A stretch of 64,000 nt of DNA. Source: Glaciecola sp964195425. GTDB taxonomy: Bacteria; Pseudomonadota; Gammaproteobacteria; Enterobacterales; Alteromonadaceae. The position numbers and the translations under genes are program-made. Below, one piece after another: positions 45,101 to 53,352 of the stretch. The notes under the pieces are model-generated. The model did not search any database. It was not told the DNA's origin and was given only the letters and a program-made list of their open reading frames with translations. The stretch is from contig CAXMOM010000034.1 of the NCBI GenBank assembly GCA_964195425.1, forward strand, positions 1-64,000. Reading direction: 5' to 3'. How positions within the stretch are numbered: the first letter of the stretch is position 1; every line of letters starts with the position of its first letter.

Positions 45101-45986
45101 CACTTTAACGGCCATAGGTTTGCATCTTGAAGGCACAAGCCAGCAGGCCTTAATTATTGATGACAGCTTTAAAGATATAAGCGCTATTTTGGCACAAGGC
45201 GAATTATCATCACCTGTTATCATTGAGATTGAAAAATATGACGATATTCTACAATGTATGTCACTGCTCAAAAGTGTGAGTAGTCAAGGCGAACAGAGTG
45301 TTCCTCTTGGTTTATTATTTCATGATTATGCACAGCTTGATAAGTTTAAAGATGAATATCCAGTAATCGCCAATGCTGTATGTTTGCTTTATTGTTCTGC
45401 CTTCATTGGTACTCAAAGTCAGAATCTTAAAAGCATAAAAGACGGCTTACAAGACTTTTTGCTGATTGATGAATACTGCCATTTCATTCAAGCCAGAGGA
45501 CAAGATTTACAGCGATATTCGCTTATTATTTCTAAGCCAAGATTCAGTAAGCAAGGCTTGCAAAACGCTTATTTTCACAATAAAACGCAGGCGGTTGATG
45601 AACAGCTCGATAGTTTATATACGTCGAGTATGAACAGTCTAAAACAGCTCGGTTATCGTTGTAACGGCTATGGCAAAAACAAAGTAGATGCCAATAATGT
45701 AGATGTAGAAAAAACAAAATACGTCGCTAATAATGAGTATGATTCAGTTTCAGTAGCACTCATTAATCAACAAATTGTACGTAAATTAAATATGCAAATA
45801 CAGGATAAGGGCTATATGTTTAAACAATATTATGCCTATCCAAAAAATATCGAGAATAAGGTTGATAATACATCGGAGCTGCCACTATCTATTATTGATT
45901 CATTGGAAAATAGAGGGCGCTTGATGAATCGACCTCCTTTTGACTTTGAGTTAATGGGTGCCTGGCAAAGTGTCGATAACCTTTAG
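42162..45986 (+). CDS. Maf-type flagellin glycosyltransferase, duplicated N-module
   Basis: Motility accessory factor family (DUF115), which attaches pseudaminic- or legionaminic-type nonulosonic acids to flagellin Ser/Thr in the cytoplasm. The 1274-aa product is far longer than typical Maf (about 600-700). The core DUF115 domain starts near residue 569 (PIFLVGNGPSLDESIDIIK, FHGEVEQNRANFDW, MSFFLSMGFEQLYLVGVDLGF). Two N-terminal modules each begin with a GLG phrase (ILGLGKAQH about 146; MFGLGSGYM about 416) and continue NL.(I/L)YEA or LCEP and SL..(F/I)DW. So the N-terminal Maf domain is doubled. A long C-terminal part (about 820-1274) is not recognised. No good ribosome site is seen. Confidence 0.85.
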   Translation: MLNDIRLHLDSNENTQSQAERELANDINSLQAKNVKAFNQFVPTIGKVLSQLPFERLSVFVDKEKQVNIVDFQLGMTLYGPNVDTNIEAQVNAWAYNSALLDFSGADCAPTLADNKKQKEDFACRQTYATQLQNTCEQTPIDTLVILGLGKAQHITQLLQENASPHSLDTKGLKNLVIYEADWEVFRCSLSVFDWADLLAGAQQSALQIYFQIGTDIYQLFDDITELHQQLNANRILFYKHINLPAYLHVINSIAQGKWGRAVTQVAANNKGYHYHYLHVFSSADAQQYQAVNVSDTLFCSNMALFEEYFPDIHALFTDYQPLCWEAIKDKSSSAINLFNSQHGNFYAGTSPKQEGEALAEHFTQYPNLDGLVFGYEGDKLRHYLHNTFIRRADMILRENEESQGELPEDVKVLMMFGLGSGYMLDALYSKHNIQNLILCEPNPDFFYASLHAIDWAPIFKQVNEGEYKLYINIGESSSLLFKDLMSQFLVLGPHLLNETFIAQAYHNPMLHQVMCEVRLQLKVIFAMGENFDHVAYGIAHTVKALQNKIPALRYQPSQYLQHANKQTPIFLVGNGPSLDESIDIIKEYRDEVIVVSCGTALQALYKNGITPDFHGEVEQNRANFDWASRINDREYLKRITLLSVNGIHPDTSSLYKNVLMAFKSGESSTHSVLAMFPPNSYHCLGHAYPTVTNMTMSFFLSMGFEQLYLVGVDLGFADQSKHHSSASGYYENGKQIYDYRSVHAADLRVKGNRQDWVFTKTEFNISRMIIEQLLQEERLQKTGDKKHNIDCFNLSDGVFIEGTLPLDPESVLVVASKAQKQDTMLALESCFMAVDSDVIDMFSKGYRSQLLDEQIAILIGVSATKISTKEDIHTIINALSSLLKEAKRKGKSLFFYYFFNSVNYLSAALSKASLQSDDQLAQLASKRLLLNWQVFLADAKEMLSNPFSLTDTAEAFGDKREKFLLEKREAVRLICGNPNTLTAIGLHLEGTSQQALIIDDSFKDISAILAQGELSSPVIIEIEKYDDILQCMSLLKSVSSQGEQSVPLGLLFHDYAQLDKFKDEYPVIANAVCLLYCSAFIGTQSQNLKSIKDGLQDFLLIDEYCHFIQARGQDLQRYSLIISKPRFSKQGLQNAYFHNKTQAVDEQLDSLYTSSMNSLKQLGYRCNGYGKNKVDANNVDVEKTKYVANNEYDSVSVALINQQIVRKLNMQIQDKGYMFKQYYAYPKNIENKVDNTSELPLSIIDSLENRGRLMNRPPFDFELMGAWQSVDNL

Positions 45987-46103
45987 ATGGTGATATATAG
46001 CGTTATAAGTAAGCGCAAAAATAGATACATAGACGAAAGTTCATTAACTTAACCGTTGTGAACATAGAGTCAAAACCAAACAATATTTAGGATAGAAGCT
46101 TTC

Positions 46104-47267
46104 ATGATTTCATATGGTAAACACAGCGTAAGTACCCAAGACATAGATGCGGTAAAAGACGTCTTGGAAAATCATTTCTTAACCCAGGGTAGTAAAGTCC
46201 CTGAGTTTGAGAAAGTGCTATGCGAGTATACCGGTGCGGCTTATTGTAATGCTGTAAATAGCGGAACCTCAGGCCTGCACGTTGCTTGTTTAGCCGTTGG
46301 TGTAGGCAAAGAGGATATTGTTTGGACATCTCCTAATTCCTTTGCCGCTTCTGCGAATTGCGCCTTGTATTGCGGTGCAAGCGTTGACTTTGTAGACATA
46401 AACCCTGTTTCCCGAAATATGTGTTTGGTATTATTAGAACAAAAAATATTGCAGGCGCGCAAAACTGACAGCTTACCTAAGGCAATTGTAGTGGTGCATT
46501 TTGCGGGCAGTAGCTGCGATATGCAGACTATTCATGACTTATGTAAACCGCTTAATATTGCCATTATTGAAGATGCAGCTCATGGACTAGGTGGAACTTA
46601 TAAAAGTAAGCCAATAGGGAGCTGCGAGTATTCCGACATCGCCGTATTGAGTTTTCACCCCGTAAAATCTATTACCACTGCTGAGGGAGGCGCGCTTACT
46701 ACCAATAACGCTGGCATTGCACAAAGATGCAAACTCTTTGCTAATCATGGTATAACCAAAGATCAGGAGCAGATGCAAGGGGATATTCATGGTAATTGGT
46801 ATTATCAACAGCTGTGTTTAGGCTACAACTATAGGATGAGTGATTTACACGCTGCACTGGGTATCTCGCAGCTTAAGCGGGTTGATGAATTTATTGCGTC
46901 ACGCAGAAAATTAGCGGCTCGTTATTTTGATAAATTGTCTAATATCGCCACTAATTTGCAAATCAAGCTGCCCACTGACAAAGACTTGAACGAATCAAGT
47001 TGGCATTTGTTTATGATTGAACTGACTACGCAAAACCGAAAAGAAGTTTACGACAAACTGCATGAACTCGGTATTGGGGTAAACGTGCATTATATTCCCA
47101 TACACTTGCATCCTTATTATCAACAATTAGGATTTTCTAAAGGCCAATTTCCCAATGCTGAGGATTTTTATAATAATGCGCTTACAATTCCGCTATATGT
47201 CGATTTAAGCGATGAACAGCAAGACAGAGTAATCGAAACGTTAAGTGAAGTATTGAGCCGAGTCTAG
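46104..47267 (+). CDS. pseC: PseC: UDP-4-amino-sugar aminotransferase
   Basis: PLP-dependent aminotransferase of the DegT/DnrJ/EryC1 family. In pseudaminic acid synthesis PseC aminates the 4-keto sugar made by PseB. The 387-aa product opens MISYGKHSVSTQDIDAV, has NHFLTQGSKVPEFE, VNSGTSGLHVACLAVG, VWTSPNSFAASANCALYCGA, EDAAHGLGG, and the PLP lysine K188 in SFHPVKSITTAEGG. These match PseC closely. It sits between maf and pseF, which fits flagellin glycosylation, but pseB, pseG, pseH and pseI are not in the window. Confidence 0.88.
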   Translation: MISYGKHSVSTQDIDAVKDVLENHFLTQGSKVPEFEKVLCEYTGAAYCNAVNSGTSGLHVACLAVGVGKEDIVWTSPNSFAASANCALYCGASVDFVDINPVSRNMCLVLLEQKILQARKTDSLPKAIVVVHFAGSSCDMQTIHDLCKPLNIAIIEDAAHGLGGTYKSKPIGSCEYSDIAVLSFHPVKSITTAEGGALTTNNAGIAQRCKLFANHGITKDQEQMQGDIHGNWYYQQLCLGYNYRMSDLHAALGISQLKRVDEFIASRRKLAARYFDKLSNIATNLQIKLPTDKDLNESSWHLFMIELTTQNRKEVYDKLHELGIGVNVHYIPIHLHPYYQQLGFSKGQFPNAEDFYNNALTIPLYVDLSDEQQDRVIETLSEVLSRV

Positions 47268-47369
47268 TGTTGTCTAGTCCGACCTTGATGATATAAAAAC
47301 CCTAGTAGTATATGTATTTAAGATATGTTGCTGGCTGTTGTTAACACATTATAAAAGAGAGTTTGTAGA

Positions 47370-48062
47370 GTGAATGTAGCCCTTATCCCAGCACGAGCAG
47401 GTAGCAAGCGAATAAAGCAAAAAAATATAAAGTTGTTTAATGGAAAGCCACTCATTGCTTATTCGATAGAGGCTGCAATTGCGTCTGGTCTTTTCGATTT
47501 AGTCATAGTGTCAACCGATTGCCCAAATATTGCGAAGCTTAGTGAAGAGTTAGGTGCCACGGTGCCATTTATACGTCCAGATGTTTTATCAGACGATTTT
47601 ACGGGTACGCGTGAAGTGATTAATCACGCGATACAGGCCTTACAAGAGCAGGGTAATAAAATAGACTACTGCTGTTGTATATATGCAACGGCACCTTTCA
47701 TACAAATTGAATATTTGAAGCAAGGTATTGAACTATTAAAAGCGAATCCATCGAAAGCTTTTGCATTCTCGGTTAGTACATTTGATTTTCCTGTGCAACG
47801 TGCTTTAAAAATAAAGCAAAATGGCATAGGCCCAATGTTTCCAGCCTTTGTAGATTCGAGGTCCCAAGATCTTGAAGAAGCTTTCCACGATGCAGGTCAG
47901 TTTTACTGGGGCAGCGCAATTGATTTCCTAAGCAAAAAACAATTATTCTCGGAACATGCCCTTGGCGTGAGTATTCCTCGTTACCTGGTGCAAGATATAG
48001 ACACGCCTGAGGATTGGCAACGAGCCGAACTTATGCACAAGGCATATATTCAAAACGCTTAA
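47370..48062 (+). CDS. pseF: PseF: pseudaminic acid cytidylyltransferase
   Basis: Activates the nonulosonic acid with CTP to give CMP-sugar, the donor used by Maf. The 230-aa product has the cytidylyltransferase start VALIPARAGSKRIKQKNIK, then KPLIAYSIEAA, VSTDCPNIAKLSEELGA, FIRPDVLSDD, and the C-terminal QFYWGSAIDFL and QDIDTPEDW. Translation starts at GTG 47370 with AGAGAG upstream. The same fold serves NeuA/LegF; the DxDTPEDW ending and pseC neighbour favour PseF. Confidence 0.85.
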   Translation: MNVALIPARAGSKRIKQKNIKLFNGKPLIAYSIEAAIASGLFDLVIVSTDCPNIAKLSEELGATVPFIRPDVLSDDFTGTREVINHAIQALQEQGNKIDYCCCIYATAPFIQIEYLKQGIELLKANPSKAFAFSVSTFDFPVQRALKIKQNGIGPMFPAFVDSRSQDLEEAFHDAGQFYWGSAIDFLSKKQLFSEHALGVSIPRYLVQDIDTPEDWQRAELMHKAYIQNA

Positions 48063-48308
48063 AATCCACTTGAGAAAGTCGCGGATGATTGGCAAACTAA
48101 AAAGCCTGTGATCGCGTTTGGCGCTCATAAATAGCGTATTCTTTTCCAATTGTCCTAACTGTATTATGTCTACAAGCCTTTTTTTTACAGTCATAAACTC
48201 CTTTTGTGGCTCAATTTGCACATTTTTCGTGTTAATAGCCTCACTTTTAGATAGAATTAAAGGTGTTGGTGTTTAATCCTATGTATAAAAATTATAAAAC
48301 GGGGCAGT

Positions 48309-49784
48309 ATGAGCGAAATTCTTGTTGTTAGCGACAATCAAACGCGCAAACATAATTTACAAATTATTTTGACTTTTTTGGGTGAAAACACACGTAGCTG
48401 TGAGTATATCGATTGCATAAAAACAATAGGCGGAAGTAGTTCGTGGACCGCCATCTTAATAGACGGTGAAGTACCCGAAATAGCAGAAGAAGTCATTGGA
48501 AAGTTTCCTGAGAGCCCCTTTATTAATATTGGTTTTCAGTTAAGCGGCGACCGAGAATTTAAGAACCTAATTGGTTCGCTTTACGAGCCCATCACTTACC
48601 CCAGTTTAAATGAATTACTTGAAAAAAGTAGCGAATACCACAAAGCTAATCGTCCTTTATCTTCACTGGTTACCGGCAAAACTAAACTATTTAGAAGCTT
48701 AGTGGGTAATAGCCGAGGGATTACCGATGTTCGTGAGCTTATTGAGCAAGTTGCGCCAGTTGAAGCGAATGTGCTTGTTTTAGGTGAATCAGGTACAGGT
48801 AAAGAAGTTATTGCCCGTAACATTCACTACATGTCAAAACGTCAACAAGGACCATTTGTGCCGGTAAACTGCGGCGCTATACCAGGCGATTTGCTCGAAA
48901 GTGAACTGTTTGGTCATGAAAAAGGTGCCTTTACTGGCGCGATAAATGCGCGCAAAGGGCGTTTTGAGCTTGCTGAAGGCGGTACGCTTTTCTTAGATGA
49001 AATTGGCGACATGCCCTTACAAATGCAAGTCAAATTATTGCGCGTATTGCAAGAGCGTATATTTGAAAGAGTTGGCGGTGCTAAGGCCCTAAAGTGCGAC
49101 GTAAGGATTATAGCGGCCACTCATCGAAACTTAGAAGAAATGATACTGGAAGGGACGTTTAGGGAAGATTTGTACTATCGCTTAAATGTATTTCCAATTG
49201 AGACGCCTGCATTGCATGAACGGGCACAAGATATCCCACTACTATTACAAGAACTAGTGACTAGGCTTGAAAACAATAAGCAGTCGCCGGTGCGATTTAC
49301 GCAGTTGGCTATGACATCGTTAATGCGTCATCGCTGGCCGGGCAATGTAAGAGAGCTTTCTAATTTAGTTGAACGTTTGTCTATATTGCATCCTTCGCAG
49401 GTCATTGATGTCGCTCATTTACCTCACAAGTACCAATTTGATGAGAATGGGCAGCACAAGGAGGAGACCGTAAACGGCGATTCTATGCATGGTCAGCAAG
49501 AGCGTGATGCAATCACAGCCATGTTTAAATACGAAGGTACTAGTCCATTAATATCTGAAGCACAAGCAGATGCGCAAACGGTCGACACTAATTTGCCTGC
49601 AGATGGTGTCAATTTAAAAGAGTATTTGTCTGACTTAGAGATTAACTTAATTCAACAAGCGCTTGAACAGCAAGACTGGGTTGTGGCAAGAGCTGCAGAC
49701 CAATTAGGCATGCGCAGAACCACCCTGGTTGAAAAAATGCGTAAGTACGAAATAATGCGGGTCGAGAAAGTAGATGGTCAATAA
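48309..49784 (+). CDS. flrA: Master flagellar regulator FlrA (FleQ family)
   Basis: Top-level sigma-54 activator of polar flagellar genes. The 491-aa product has a FleQ-type N-terminal receiver-like domain (about 1-115) that lacks the normal acidic pocket, an AAA+ domain (about 135-375: GESGTGKEV, GAFTGA, LFLDEIGDMP) and a C-terminal Fis-type HTH (VVARAADQLGMRRTTLVEK). FleQ/FlrA proteins bind c-di-GMP at the AAA+ site. The 246-bp gap before it shows no -24/-12 element, so transcription is probably sigma-70. It stands alone; a terminator follows before flrB. Confidence 0.92.
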   Translation: MSEILVVSDNQTRKHNLQIILTFLGENTRSCEYIDCIKTIGGSSSWTAILIDGEVPEIAEEVIGKFPESPFINIGFQLSGDREFKNLIGSLYEPITYPSLNELLEKSSEYHKANRPLSSLVTGKTKLFRSLVGNSRGITDVRELIEQVAPVEANVLVLGESGTGKEVIARNIHYMSKRQQGPFVPVNCGAIPGDLLESELFGHEKGAFTGAINARKGRFELAEGGTLFLDEIGDMPLQMQVKLLRVLQERIFERVGGAKALKCDVRIIAATHRNLEEMILEGTFREDLYYRLNVFPIETPALHERAQDIPLLLQELVTRLENNKQSPVRFTQLAMTSLMRHRWPGNVRELSNLVERLSILHPSQVIDVAHLPHKYQFDENGQHKEETVNGDSMHGQQERDAITAMFKYEGTSPLISEAQADAQTVDTNLPADGVNLKEYLSDLEINLIQQALEQQDWVVARAADQLGMRRTTLVEKMRKYEIMRVEKVDGQ

Positions 49785-49852
49785 TTTGAACACGATGTCA
49801 GTAATTTGACGTAGCTTGGAATTATATGTTATTGATTTTTAACGGAATAATA

Positions 49853-49870
49853 TTGGCATAAGCCATGCAT
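49853..49870 (+). promoter_or_regulatory. Sigma-54 promoter of flrBC
   Basis: TTGGCATAAGCCATGCAT has GG (49855-49856) and GC (49867-49868) ten bases apart. The predicted start near 49880 lies within the terminator hairpin at 49874-49900, after its left arm. Confidence 0.75.
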
Positions 49871-49873
49871 TAG

Positions 49874-49908
49874 CCAGTGTATTGTTGTACAACGCACTGG
49901 TTTTTTTT
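49874..49908 (+). terminator. flrA terminator overlapping the flrB start region
   Basis: CCAGTG (49874-49879) pairs with CACTGG (49895-49900), followed by T8 (49901-49908). It would stop transcripts arriving from flrA. A transcript begun at about 49880 lacks the left arm and should pass. Confidence 0.82.
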
Positions 49909-51252
49909 ATGTTGGTATCTTTAAAAGAAAATGATTCTGCATGCTATTCAAATGAGCATGTTCAAGAGCAATCAAAAGAGCAATTCAAGTCCTTTGCCAA
50001 TGAGCCAGCCCCAGCCCAGCTTGCTTTTTTGCGTAGCGAAACGAGTGCTAGTCACGAAAATTCCGAGCATTCTGTCGATAACAACCAAAGATTCTCACAT
50101 CTACTATCAATTATGCCAGCAGGCGTATTAGTCGTTGATAAAAAAGGCCTGGTGTCATTGGCAAACCAACAGGCTATTAGTCTGCTGGGCGAACCCTTAA
50201 TAGGTGAAGCTTGGCGAGATGTTATTGGTCGTGTATTTGCACCAAAAGACGATGACGGACACGAAGTGTCTATGAGCAACGGCAAGAAGGTGAAAATTGA
50301 TATATCGCCTTTAACCGAAGAAAAAGGTCAATTAATTGTTATTACCGATCTTACTGAAACCCGTGAATTACAAAGCCGGGTAGGCCATATGCAGCGTTTA
50401 TCATCGCTAGGTAAAATGGTTGCTTCTTTAGCGCATCAGGTTAGAACACCCTTATCATCTGCGCTTTTGTATGCGGAAAATCTTAAGTCTATGTCTTTAC
50501 AAAATGATATGGCGTCTCGCTTTAGTGAAAAGCTTTCCCTGAGACTCAGAGAGCTTGAGTCACAGGTGAACGATATGTTGCTGTTCGCAAAAAGTTCAGA
50601 CAATCAAATAGTCTCATCATTGCCTACCCTCGACATATTAAAACAGTCTATTGCGCAAACTGAAGCGCAATTAACACAAGCGAATATAGGGTTTAAGGTA
50701 GAAAATAATTATACCAATGAAGCTGCTGACAGCCGCGCGCAAACCGATTGTGATACCGCTGACAACAACAATGACAATTATATTCTGGGTAACTTGACCG
50801 CTGTCACAGGTGCGATTACCAATCTAATTTCTAATGCAATGCAAGCGCTTGAACAGCAGCGCAACGTAAATGCTAGTCGTAACGTTATCGGCAGATCTGC
50901 AGAGCTTCCGCAAATCATCGTATCTGTTAGTGATGAATACGTGAACGAACAAGATTACTGTGTATTTACCGTAACCGACAATGGCAAAGGCCTAGCGCAA
51001 AAAGATATTAATCGCTTGTTCGAACCTTTCTATACTACAAAATCGCAGGGAACAGGATTAGGGCTTGCGGTTGTTAGTACGGTGGCTAAATCCCACAAAG
51101 GTTTCGTCAAATGTGGTAACACCCAAACCAATGGTGCATTTTTCTCTTTATATATTCCAAAGCACAATTCACAAACAAACGCCTTACATAATTCATCTAA
51201 CGCTAATAATTCATTAGCGAATAAAAATATACCCAACGGGAGTGCCTCATGA
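49909..51252 (+). CDS. flrB: Flagellar sensor histidine kinase FlrB
   Basis: Soluble kinase that phosphorylates FlrC to switch on hook-basal body genes. From ATG 49909 (447 aa) there is a loosely ordered N-terminus, a PAS domain (about 70-160: LLSIMPAGVLVVDKKGLVSLANQQA), an H box (SLAHQVRTPLSSALLYAENL), an N box (ITNLISNAMQALEQQ), G1 TDNGKG and G2 GTGLGLAVV. No membrane segment is seen. The start is uncertain: ATG 49909 follows directly on the T8 run without a ribosome site, and TTG 49882 lies inside the hairpin. Its stop overlaps flrC as ATGA. Confidence 0.9.
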   Translation: MLVSLKENDSACYSNEHVQEQSKEQFKSFANEPAPAQLAFLRSETSASHENSEHSVDNNQRFSHLLSIMPAGVLVVDKKGLVSLANQQAISLLGEPLIGEAWRDVIGRVFAPKDDDGHEVSMSNGKKVKIDISPLTEEKGQLIVITDLTETRELQSRVGHMQRLSSLGKMVASLAHQVRTPLSSALLYAENLKSMSLQNDMASRFSEKLSLRLRELESQVNDMLLFAKSSDNQIVSSLPTLDILKQSIAQTEAQLTQANIGFKVENNYTNEAADSRAQTDCDTADNNNDNYILGNLTAVTGAITNLISNAMQALEQQRNVNASRNVIGRSAELPQIIVSVSDEYVNEQDYCVFTVTDNGKGLAQKDINRLFEPFYTTKSQGTGLGLAVVSTVAKSHKGFVKCGNTQTNGAFFSLYIPKHNSQTNALHNSSNANNSLANKNIPNGSAS

Positions 51253-52622
51253 GTAAAACCAGAATAATGATAGTAGAAGACGACCACGGTCTTCGCGAGG
51301 CTTTAGTCGACACCTTATTATTAGGTGGCTATGAGGTAACTCCGGTTGAGAGCGCAGAAAGCGCAATGGTGAGATTATCTGAGAGCGAATTTGACTTGGT
51401 TGTGAGCGATATTCAAATGCAAGGTATGAATGGACTGACCCTACTCAAAAGCGTTAAAAAGAAATATCCAAATTTACCCTTTGTGTTAATGACCGCTTAC
51501 GCAAATATAAACGATGCCATACAAGCAATGCGCGATGGGGCAACCGATTATTTATCTAAGCCTTTTGCACCGCAGGTATTGTTAAATCTTATTGGTCGTT
51601 ACGCACCGGCACAAAAAGTAGAGTCGCGCACGCCCATAGTAGGTGATGAATCGAGCGCAAACTTACTTAATTTGGCTCGCAAAGTTGCCGTATCTGATGC
51701 AACGGTAATGGTGCTTGGCCCAAGTGGTTCTGGTAAAGAGGTATTGTCGCGTTACATTCACGACCAATCAAACAGGCGCGATGCCCCGTTTGTTGCCATT
51801 AACTGTGCCGCTATTCCAGAAAACATGCTAGAGGCCACCTTATTCGGATACGAAAAAGGTGCATTTACTGGCGCTATTCAAGCGTGTCCGGGTAAATTTG
51901 AACAAGCACAGCAAGGCACTATATTGCTAGACGAAATTACCGAAATGGAGCTTTCGTTACAAGCCAAATTGTTACGTGTATTGCAAGAAAGAGAAGTAGA
52001 GCGTTTAGGCGGTCGTAAAACCATTTCGCTCAACGTGCGAGTTATAGCGACCAGTAACCGTGACATAAAAGATGCGGTTGCAAAGGGAAAGTTTAGAGAA
52101 GATTTGTATTATCGACTAAATGTTTTCCCTATTACTTGGCTGTCACTTAGCCAGCGCATTGGCGATATCATGCCATTGGCCAAACATTTGTTGACTCGTC
52201 ATTTTGTTAACATTAAAGGTAAGGTTGCATCAAATGTGCCTGAGTTTACTGCCAGTGCAGTGCATAAACTCACCACGCACTCGTGGCCGGGTAATGTACG
52301 AGAACTTGAAAACGTGATTCAAAGAGCTCTAATACTAACCAATGGTCAGGTTATTGACAGCAGCGATTTGTTAATTGAGCCCGACAACCAACAGATTTTT
52401 GATTCTAGTAATTCATTTTCTGCTCAAGTAAATCCAATTGAAGACGATAAAAGTTTACTAGGCTCAGAACTAAGATTGCAAGAACATCAAATTATTTTAG
52501 ATGCATTGCAGGCCTATAATGGCAAACGTAAAGACGTTGCTGAAAAGCTAGGCATAAGTCCACGTACGCTAAGATATAAATTAGCCAAAATGCGCGAAAG
52601 TGGCATAGATCTTCCATTATAG
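51249..52622 (+). CDS. flrC: Flagellar sigma-54 response regulator FlrC
   Basis: Activates class III flagellar operons when phosphorylated by FlrB. The 457-aa product has a receiver with D11/D12 and phospho-acceptor D54 (VVSDIQMQGMNG), an AAA+ domain with GPSGSGKEV, GAFTGA, and LLDEITEME, and a Fis-type HTH (DVAEKLGISPRTLRYKLAKM). The sigma-54 sites before flgB, flgF, fliE and fliK are its likely targets, possibly shared with FlrA. The fliE group follows after a terminator. Confidence 0.93.
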   Translation: MSKTRIMIVEDDHGLREALVDTLLLGGYEVTPVESAESAMVRLSESEFDLVVSDIQMQGMNGLTLLKSVKKKYPNLPFVLMTAYANINDAIQAMRDGATDYLSKPFAPQVLLNLIGRYAPAQKVESRTPIVGDESSANLLNLARKVAVSDATVMVLGPSGSGKEVLSRYIHDQSNRRDAPFVAINCAAIPENMLEATLFGYEKGAFTGAIQACPGKFEQAQQGTILLDEITEMELSLQAKLLRVLQEREVERLGGRKTISLNVRVIATSNRDIKDAVAKGKFREDLYYRLNVFPITWLSLSQRIGDIMPLAKHLLTRHFVNIKGKVASNVPEFTASAVHKLTTHSWPGNVRELENVIQRALILTNGQVIDSSDLLIEPDNQQIFDSSNSFSAQVNPIEDDKSLLGSELRLQEHQIILDALQAYNGKRKDVAEKLGISPRTLRYKLAKMRESGIDLPL

Positions 52623-52788
52623 AATAAGTAAGTAACTACTTAGCTATATAATTAAGTAAGTAGAGTAGTTATTGTCAGTTTATGTTCATTGTATTGTTAA
52701 ATAGGCAGTTTATTGACAGTACAGTGACAAAGTATGAAGAGCCCTCCCGGTTTTTGTAAGCAGTCAGACAGGATGTCGATCCCTATTT

Positions 52789-52816
52789 CCGCCCACTTGT
52801 TGGGCGGCTTTTTTTT
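52789..52816 (+). terminator. Terminator after flrC
   Basis: CCGCCCA (52789-52795), loop CTTGT, TGGGCGG (52801-52807), then C and T8. A strong intrinsic terminator between flrBC and the fliE operon. Confidence 0.93.
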
Positions 52817-52906
52817 GTCTTAAAATTGGCTTAATTATAAGGCCATAAGTACACGAAATGGCGAAATATTGCCGTTTATCACCATAACTTGCCGTTTTAT
52901 CTCACC

Positions 52907-52922
52907 TTGGCATTGTCTTTGC
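52907..52922 (+). promoter_or_regulatory. Sigma-54 promoter of the fliE operon
   Basis: TTGGCATTGTCTTTGC has GG and GC ten bases apart. The predicted start is near 52934, about 77 bp before fliE. The rest of the 388-bp gap holds the flrC terminator and no gene. Confidence 0.83.
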
Positions 52923-53010
52923 TTAGTCTCCTCTATAAAGCAGTAAACAGTCATAAATACAGCAATGTATTCAAAAATATGACGTTTTAATATTTAAAGA
53001 GGTTTTAAGA

Positions 53011-53337
53011 ATGGATATCAAAGCAAACGCCTTATATCAAGAAATGCAGGCAATGACGTCGCAAATTACTGGCGCATCTGACACGCTCACGCGAATTGAT
53101 AAAAGTCCCGGTGCAGGTCAATTTGCCGATATGCTCGGTCAAGCGCTTGATAACGTAAATGGTATGCAAAAAGAATCGCGCACTTTGCAAACCCGTTTCG
53201 ATATGGGCGATCCTAACTTAAGTTTAGTCGACGTAATGGTTGCAAAAGAAAAGTCTGGAATTGCATTTGAAGCCACTGTCCAGGTGCGCAACAAACTATT
53301 AGAAGCGTACAACTCCATAATGAACATGCCGGTATAA
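53011..53337 (+). CDS. fliE: Flagellar MS ring-rod adaptor FliE
   Basis: FliE joins the MS ring (FliF) to the rod. The 108-aa product has the conserved C-terminal half (FADMLGQALDNVNGMQKES, DPNLSLVDVMVAKEKSGIAFEATVQVRNKLLEAY). AAAGAGG precedes ATG 53011. First gene of the fliEFGHIJ operon. Confidence 0.94.
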   Translation: MDIKANALYQEMQAMTSQITGASDTLTRIDKSPGAGQFADMLGQALDNVNGMQKESRTLQTRFDMGDPNLSLVDVMVAKEKSGIAFEATVQVRNKLLEAYNSIMNMPV

Positions 53338-53352
53338 TAGGAAGTTAACCTT

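Noticed and set aside
52855..52880. TGGCGAAATATTGCC before fliE as a second sigma-54 promoter
   Set aside because: Only nine bases between GG and GC; the site at 52907-52922 has the right spacing.
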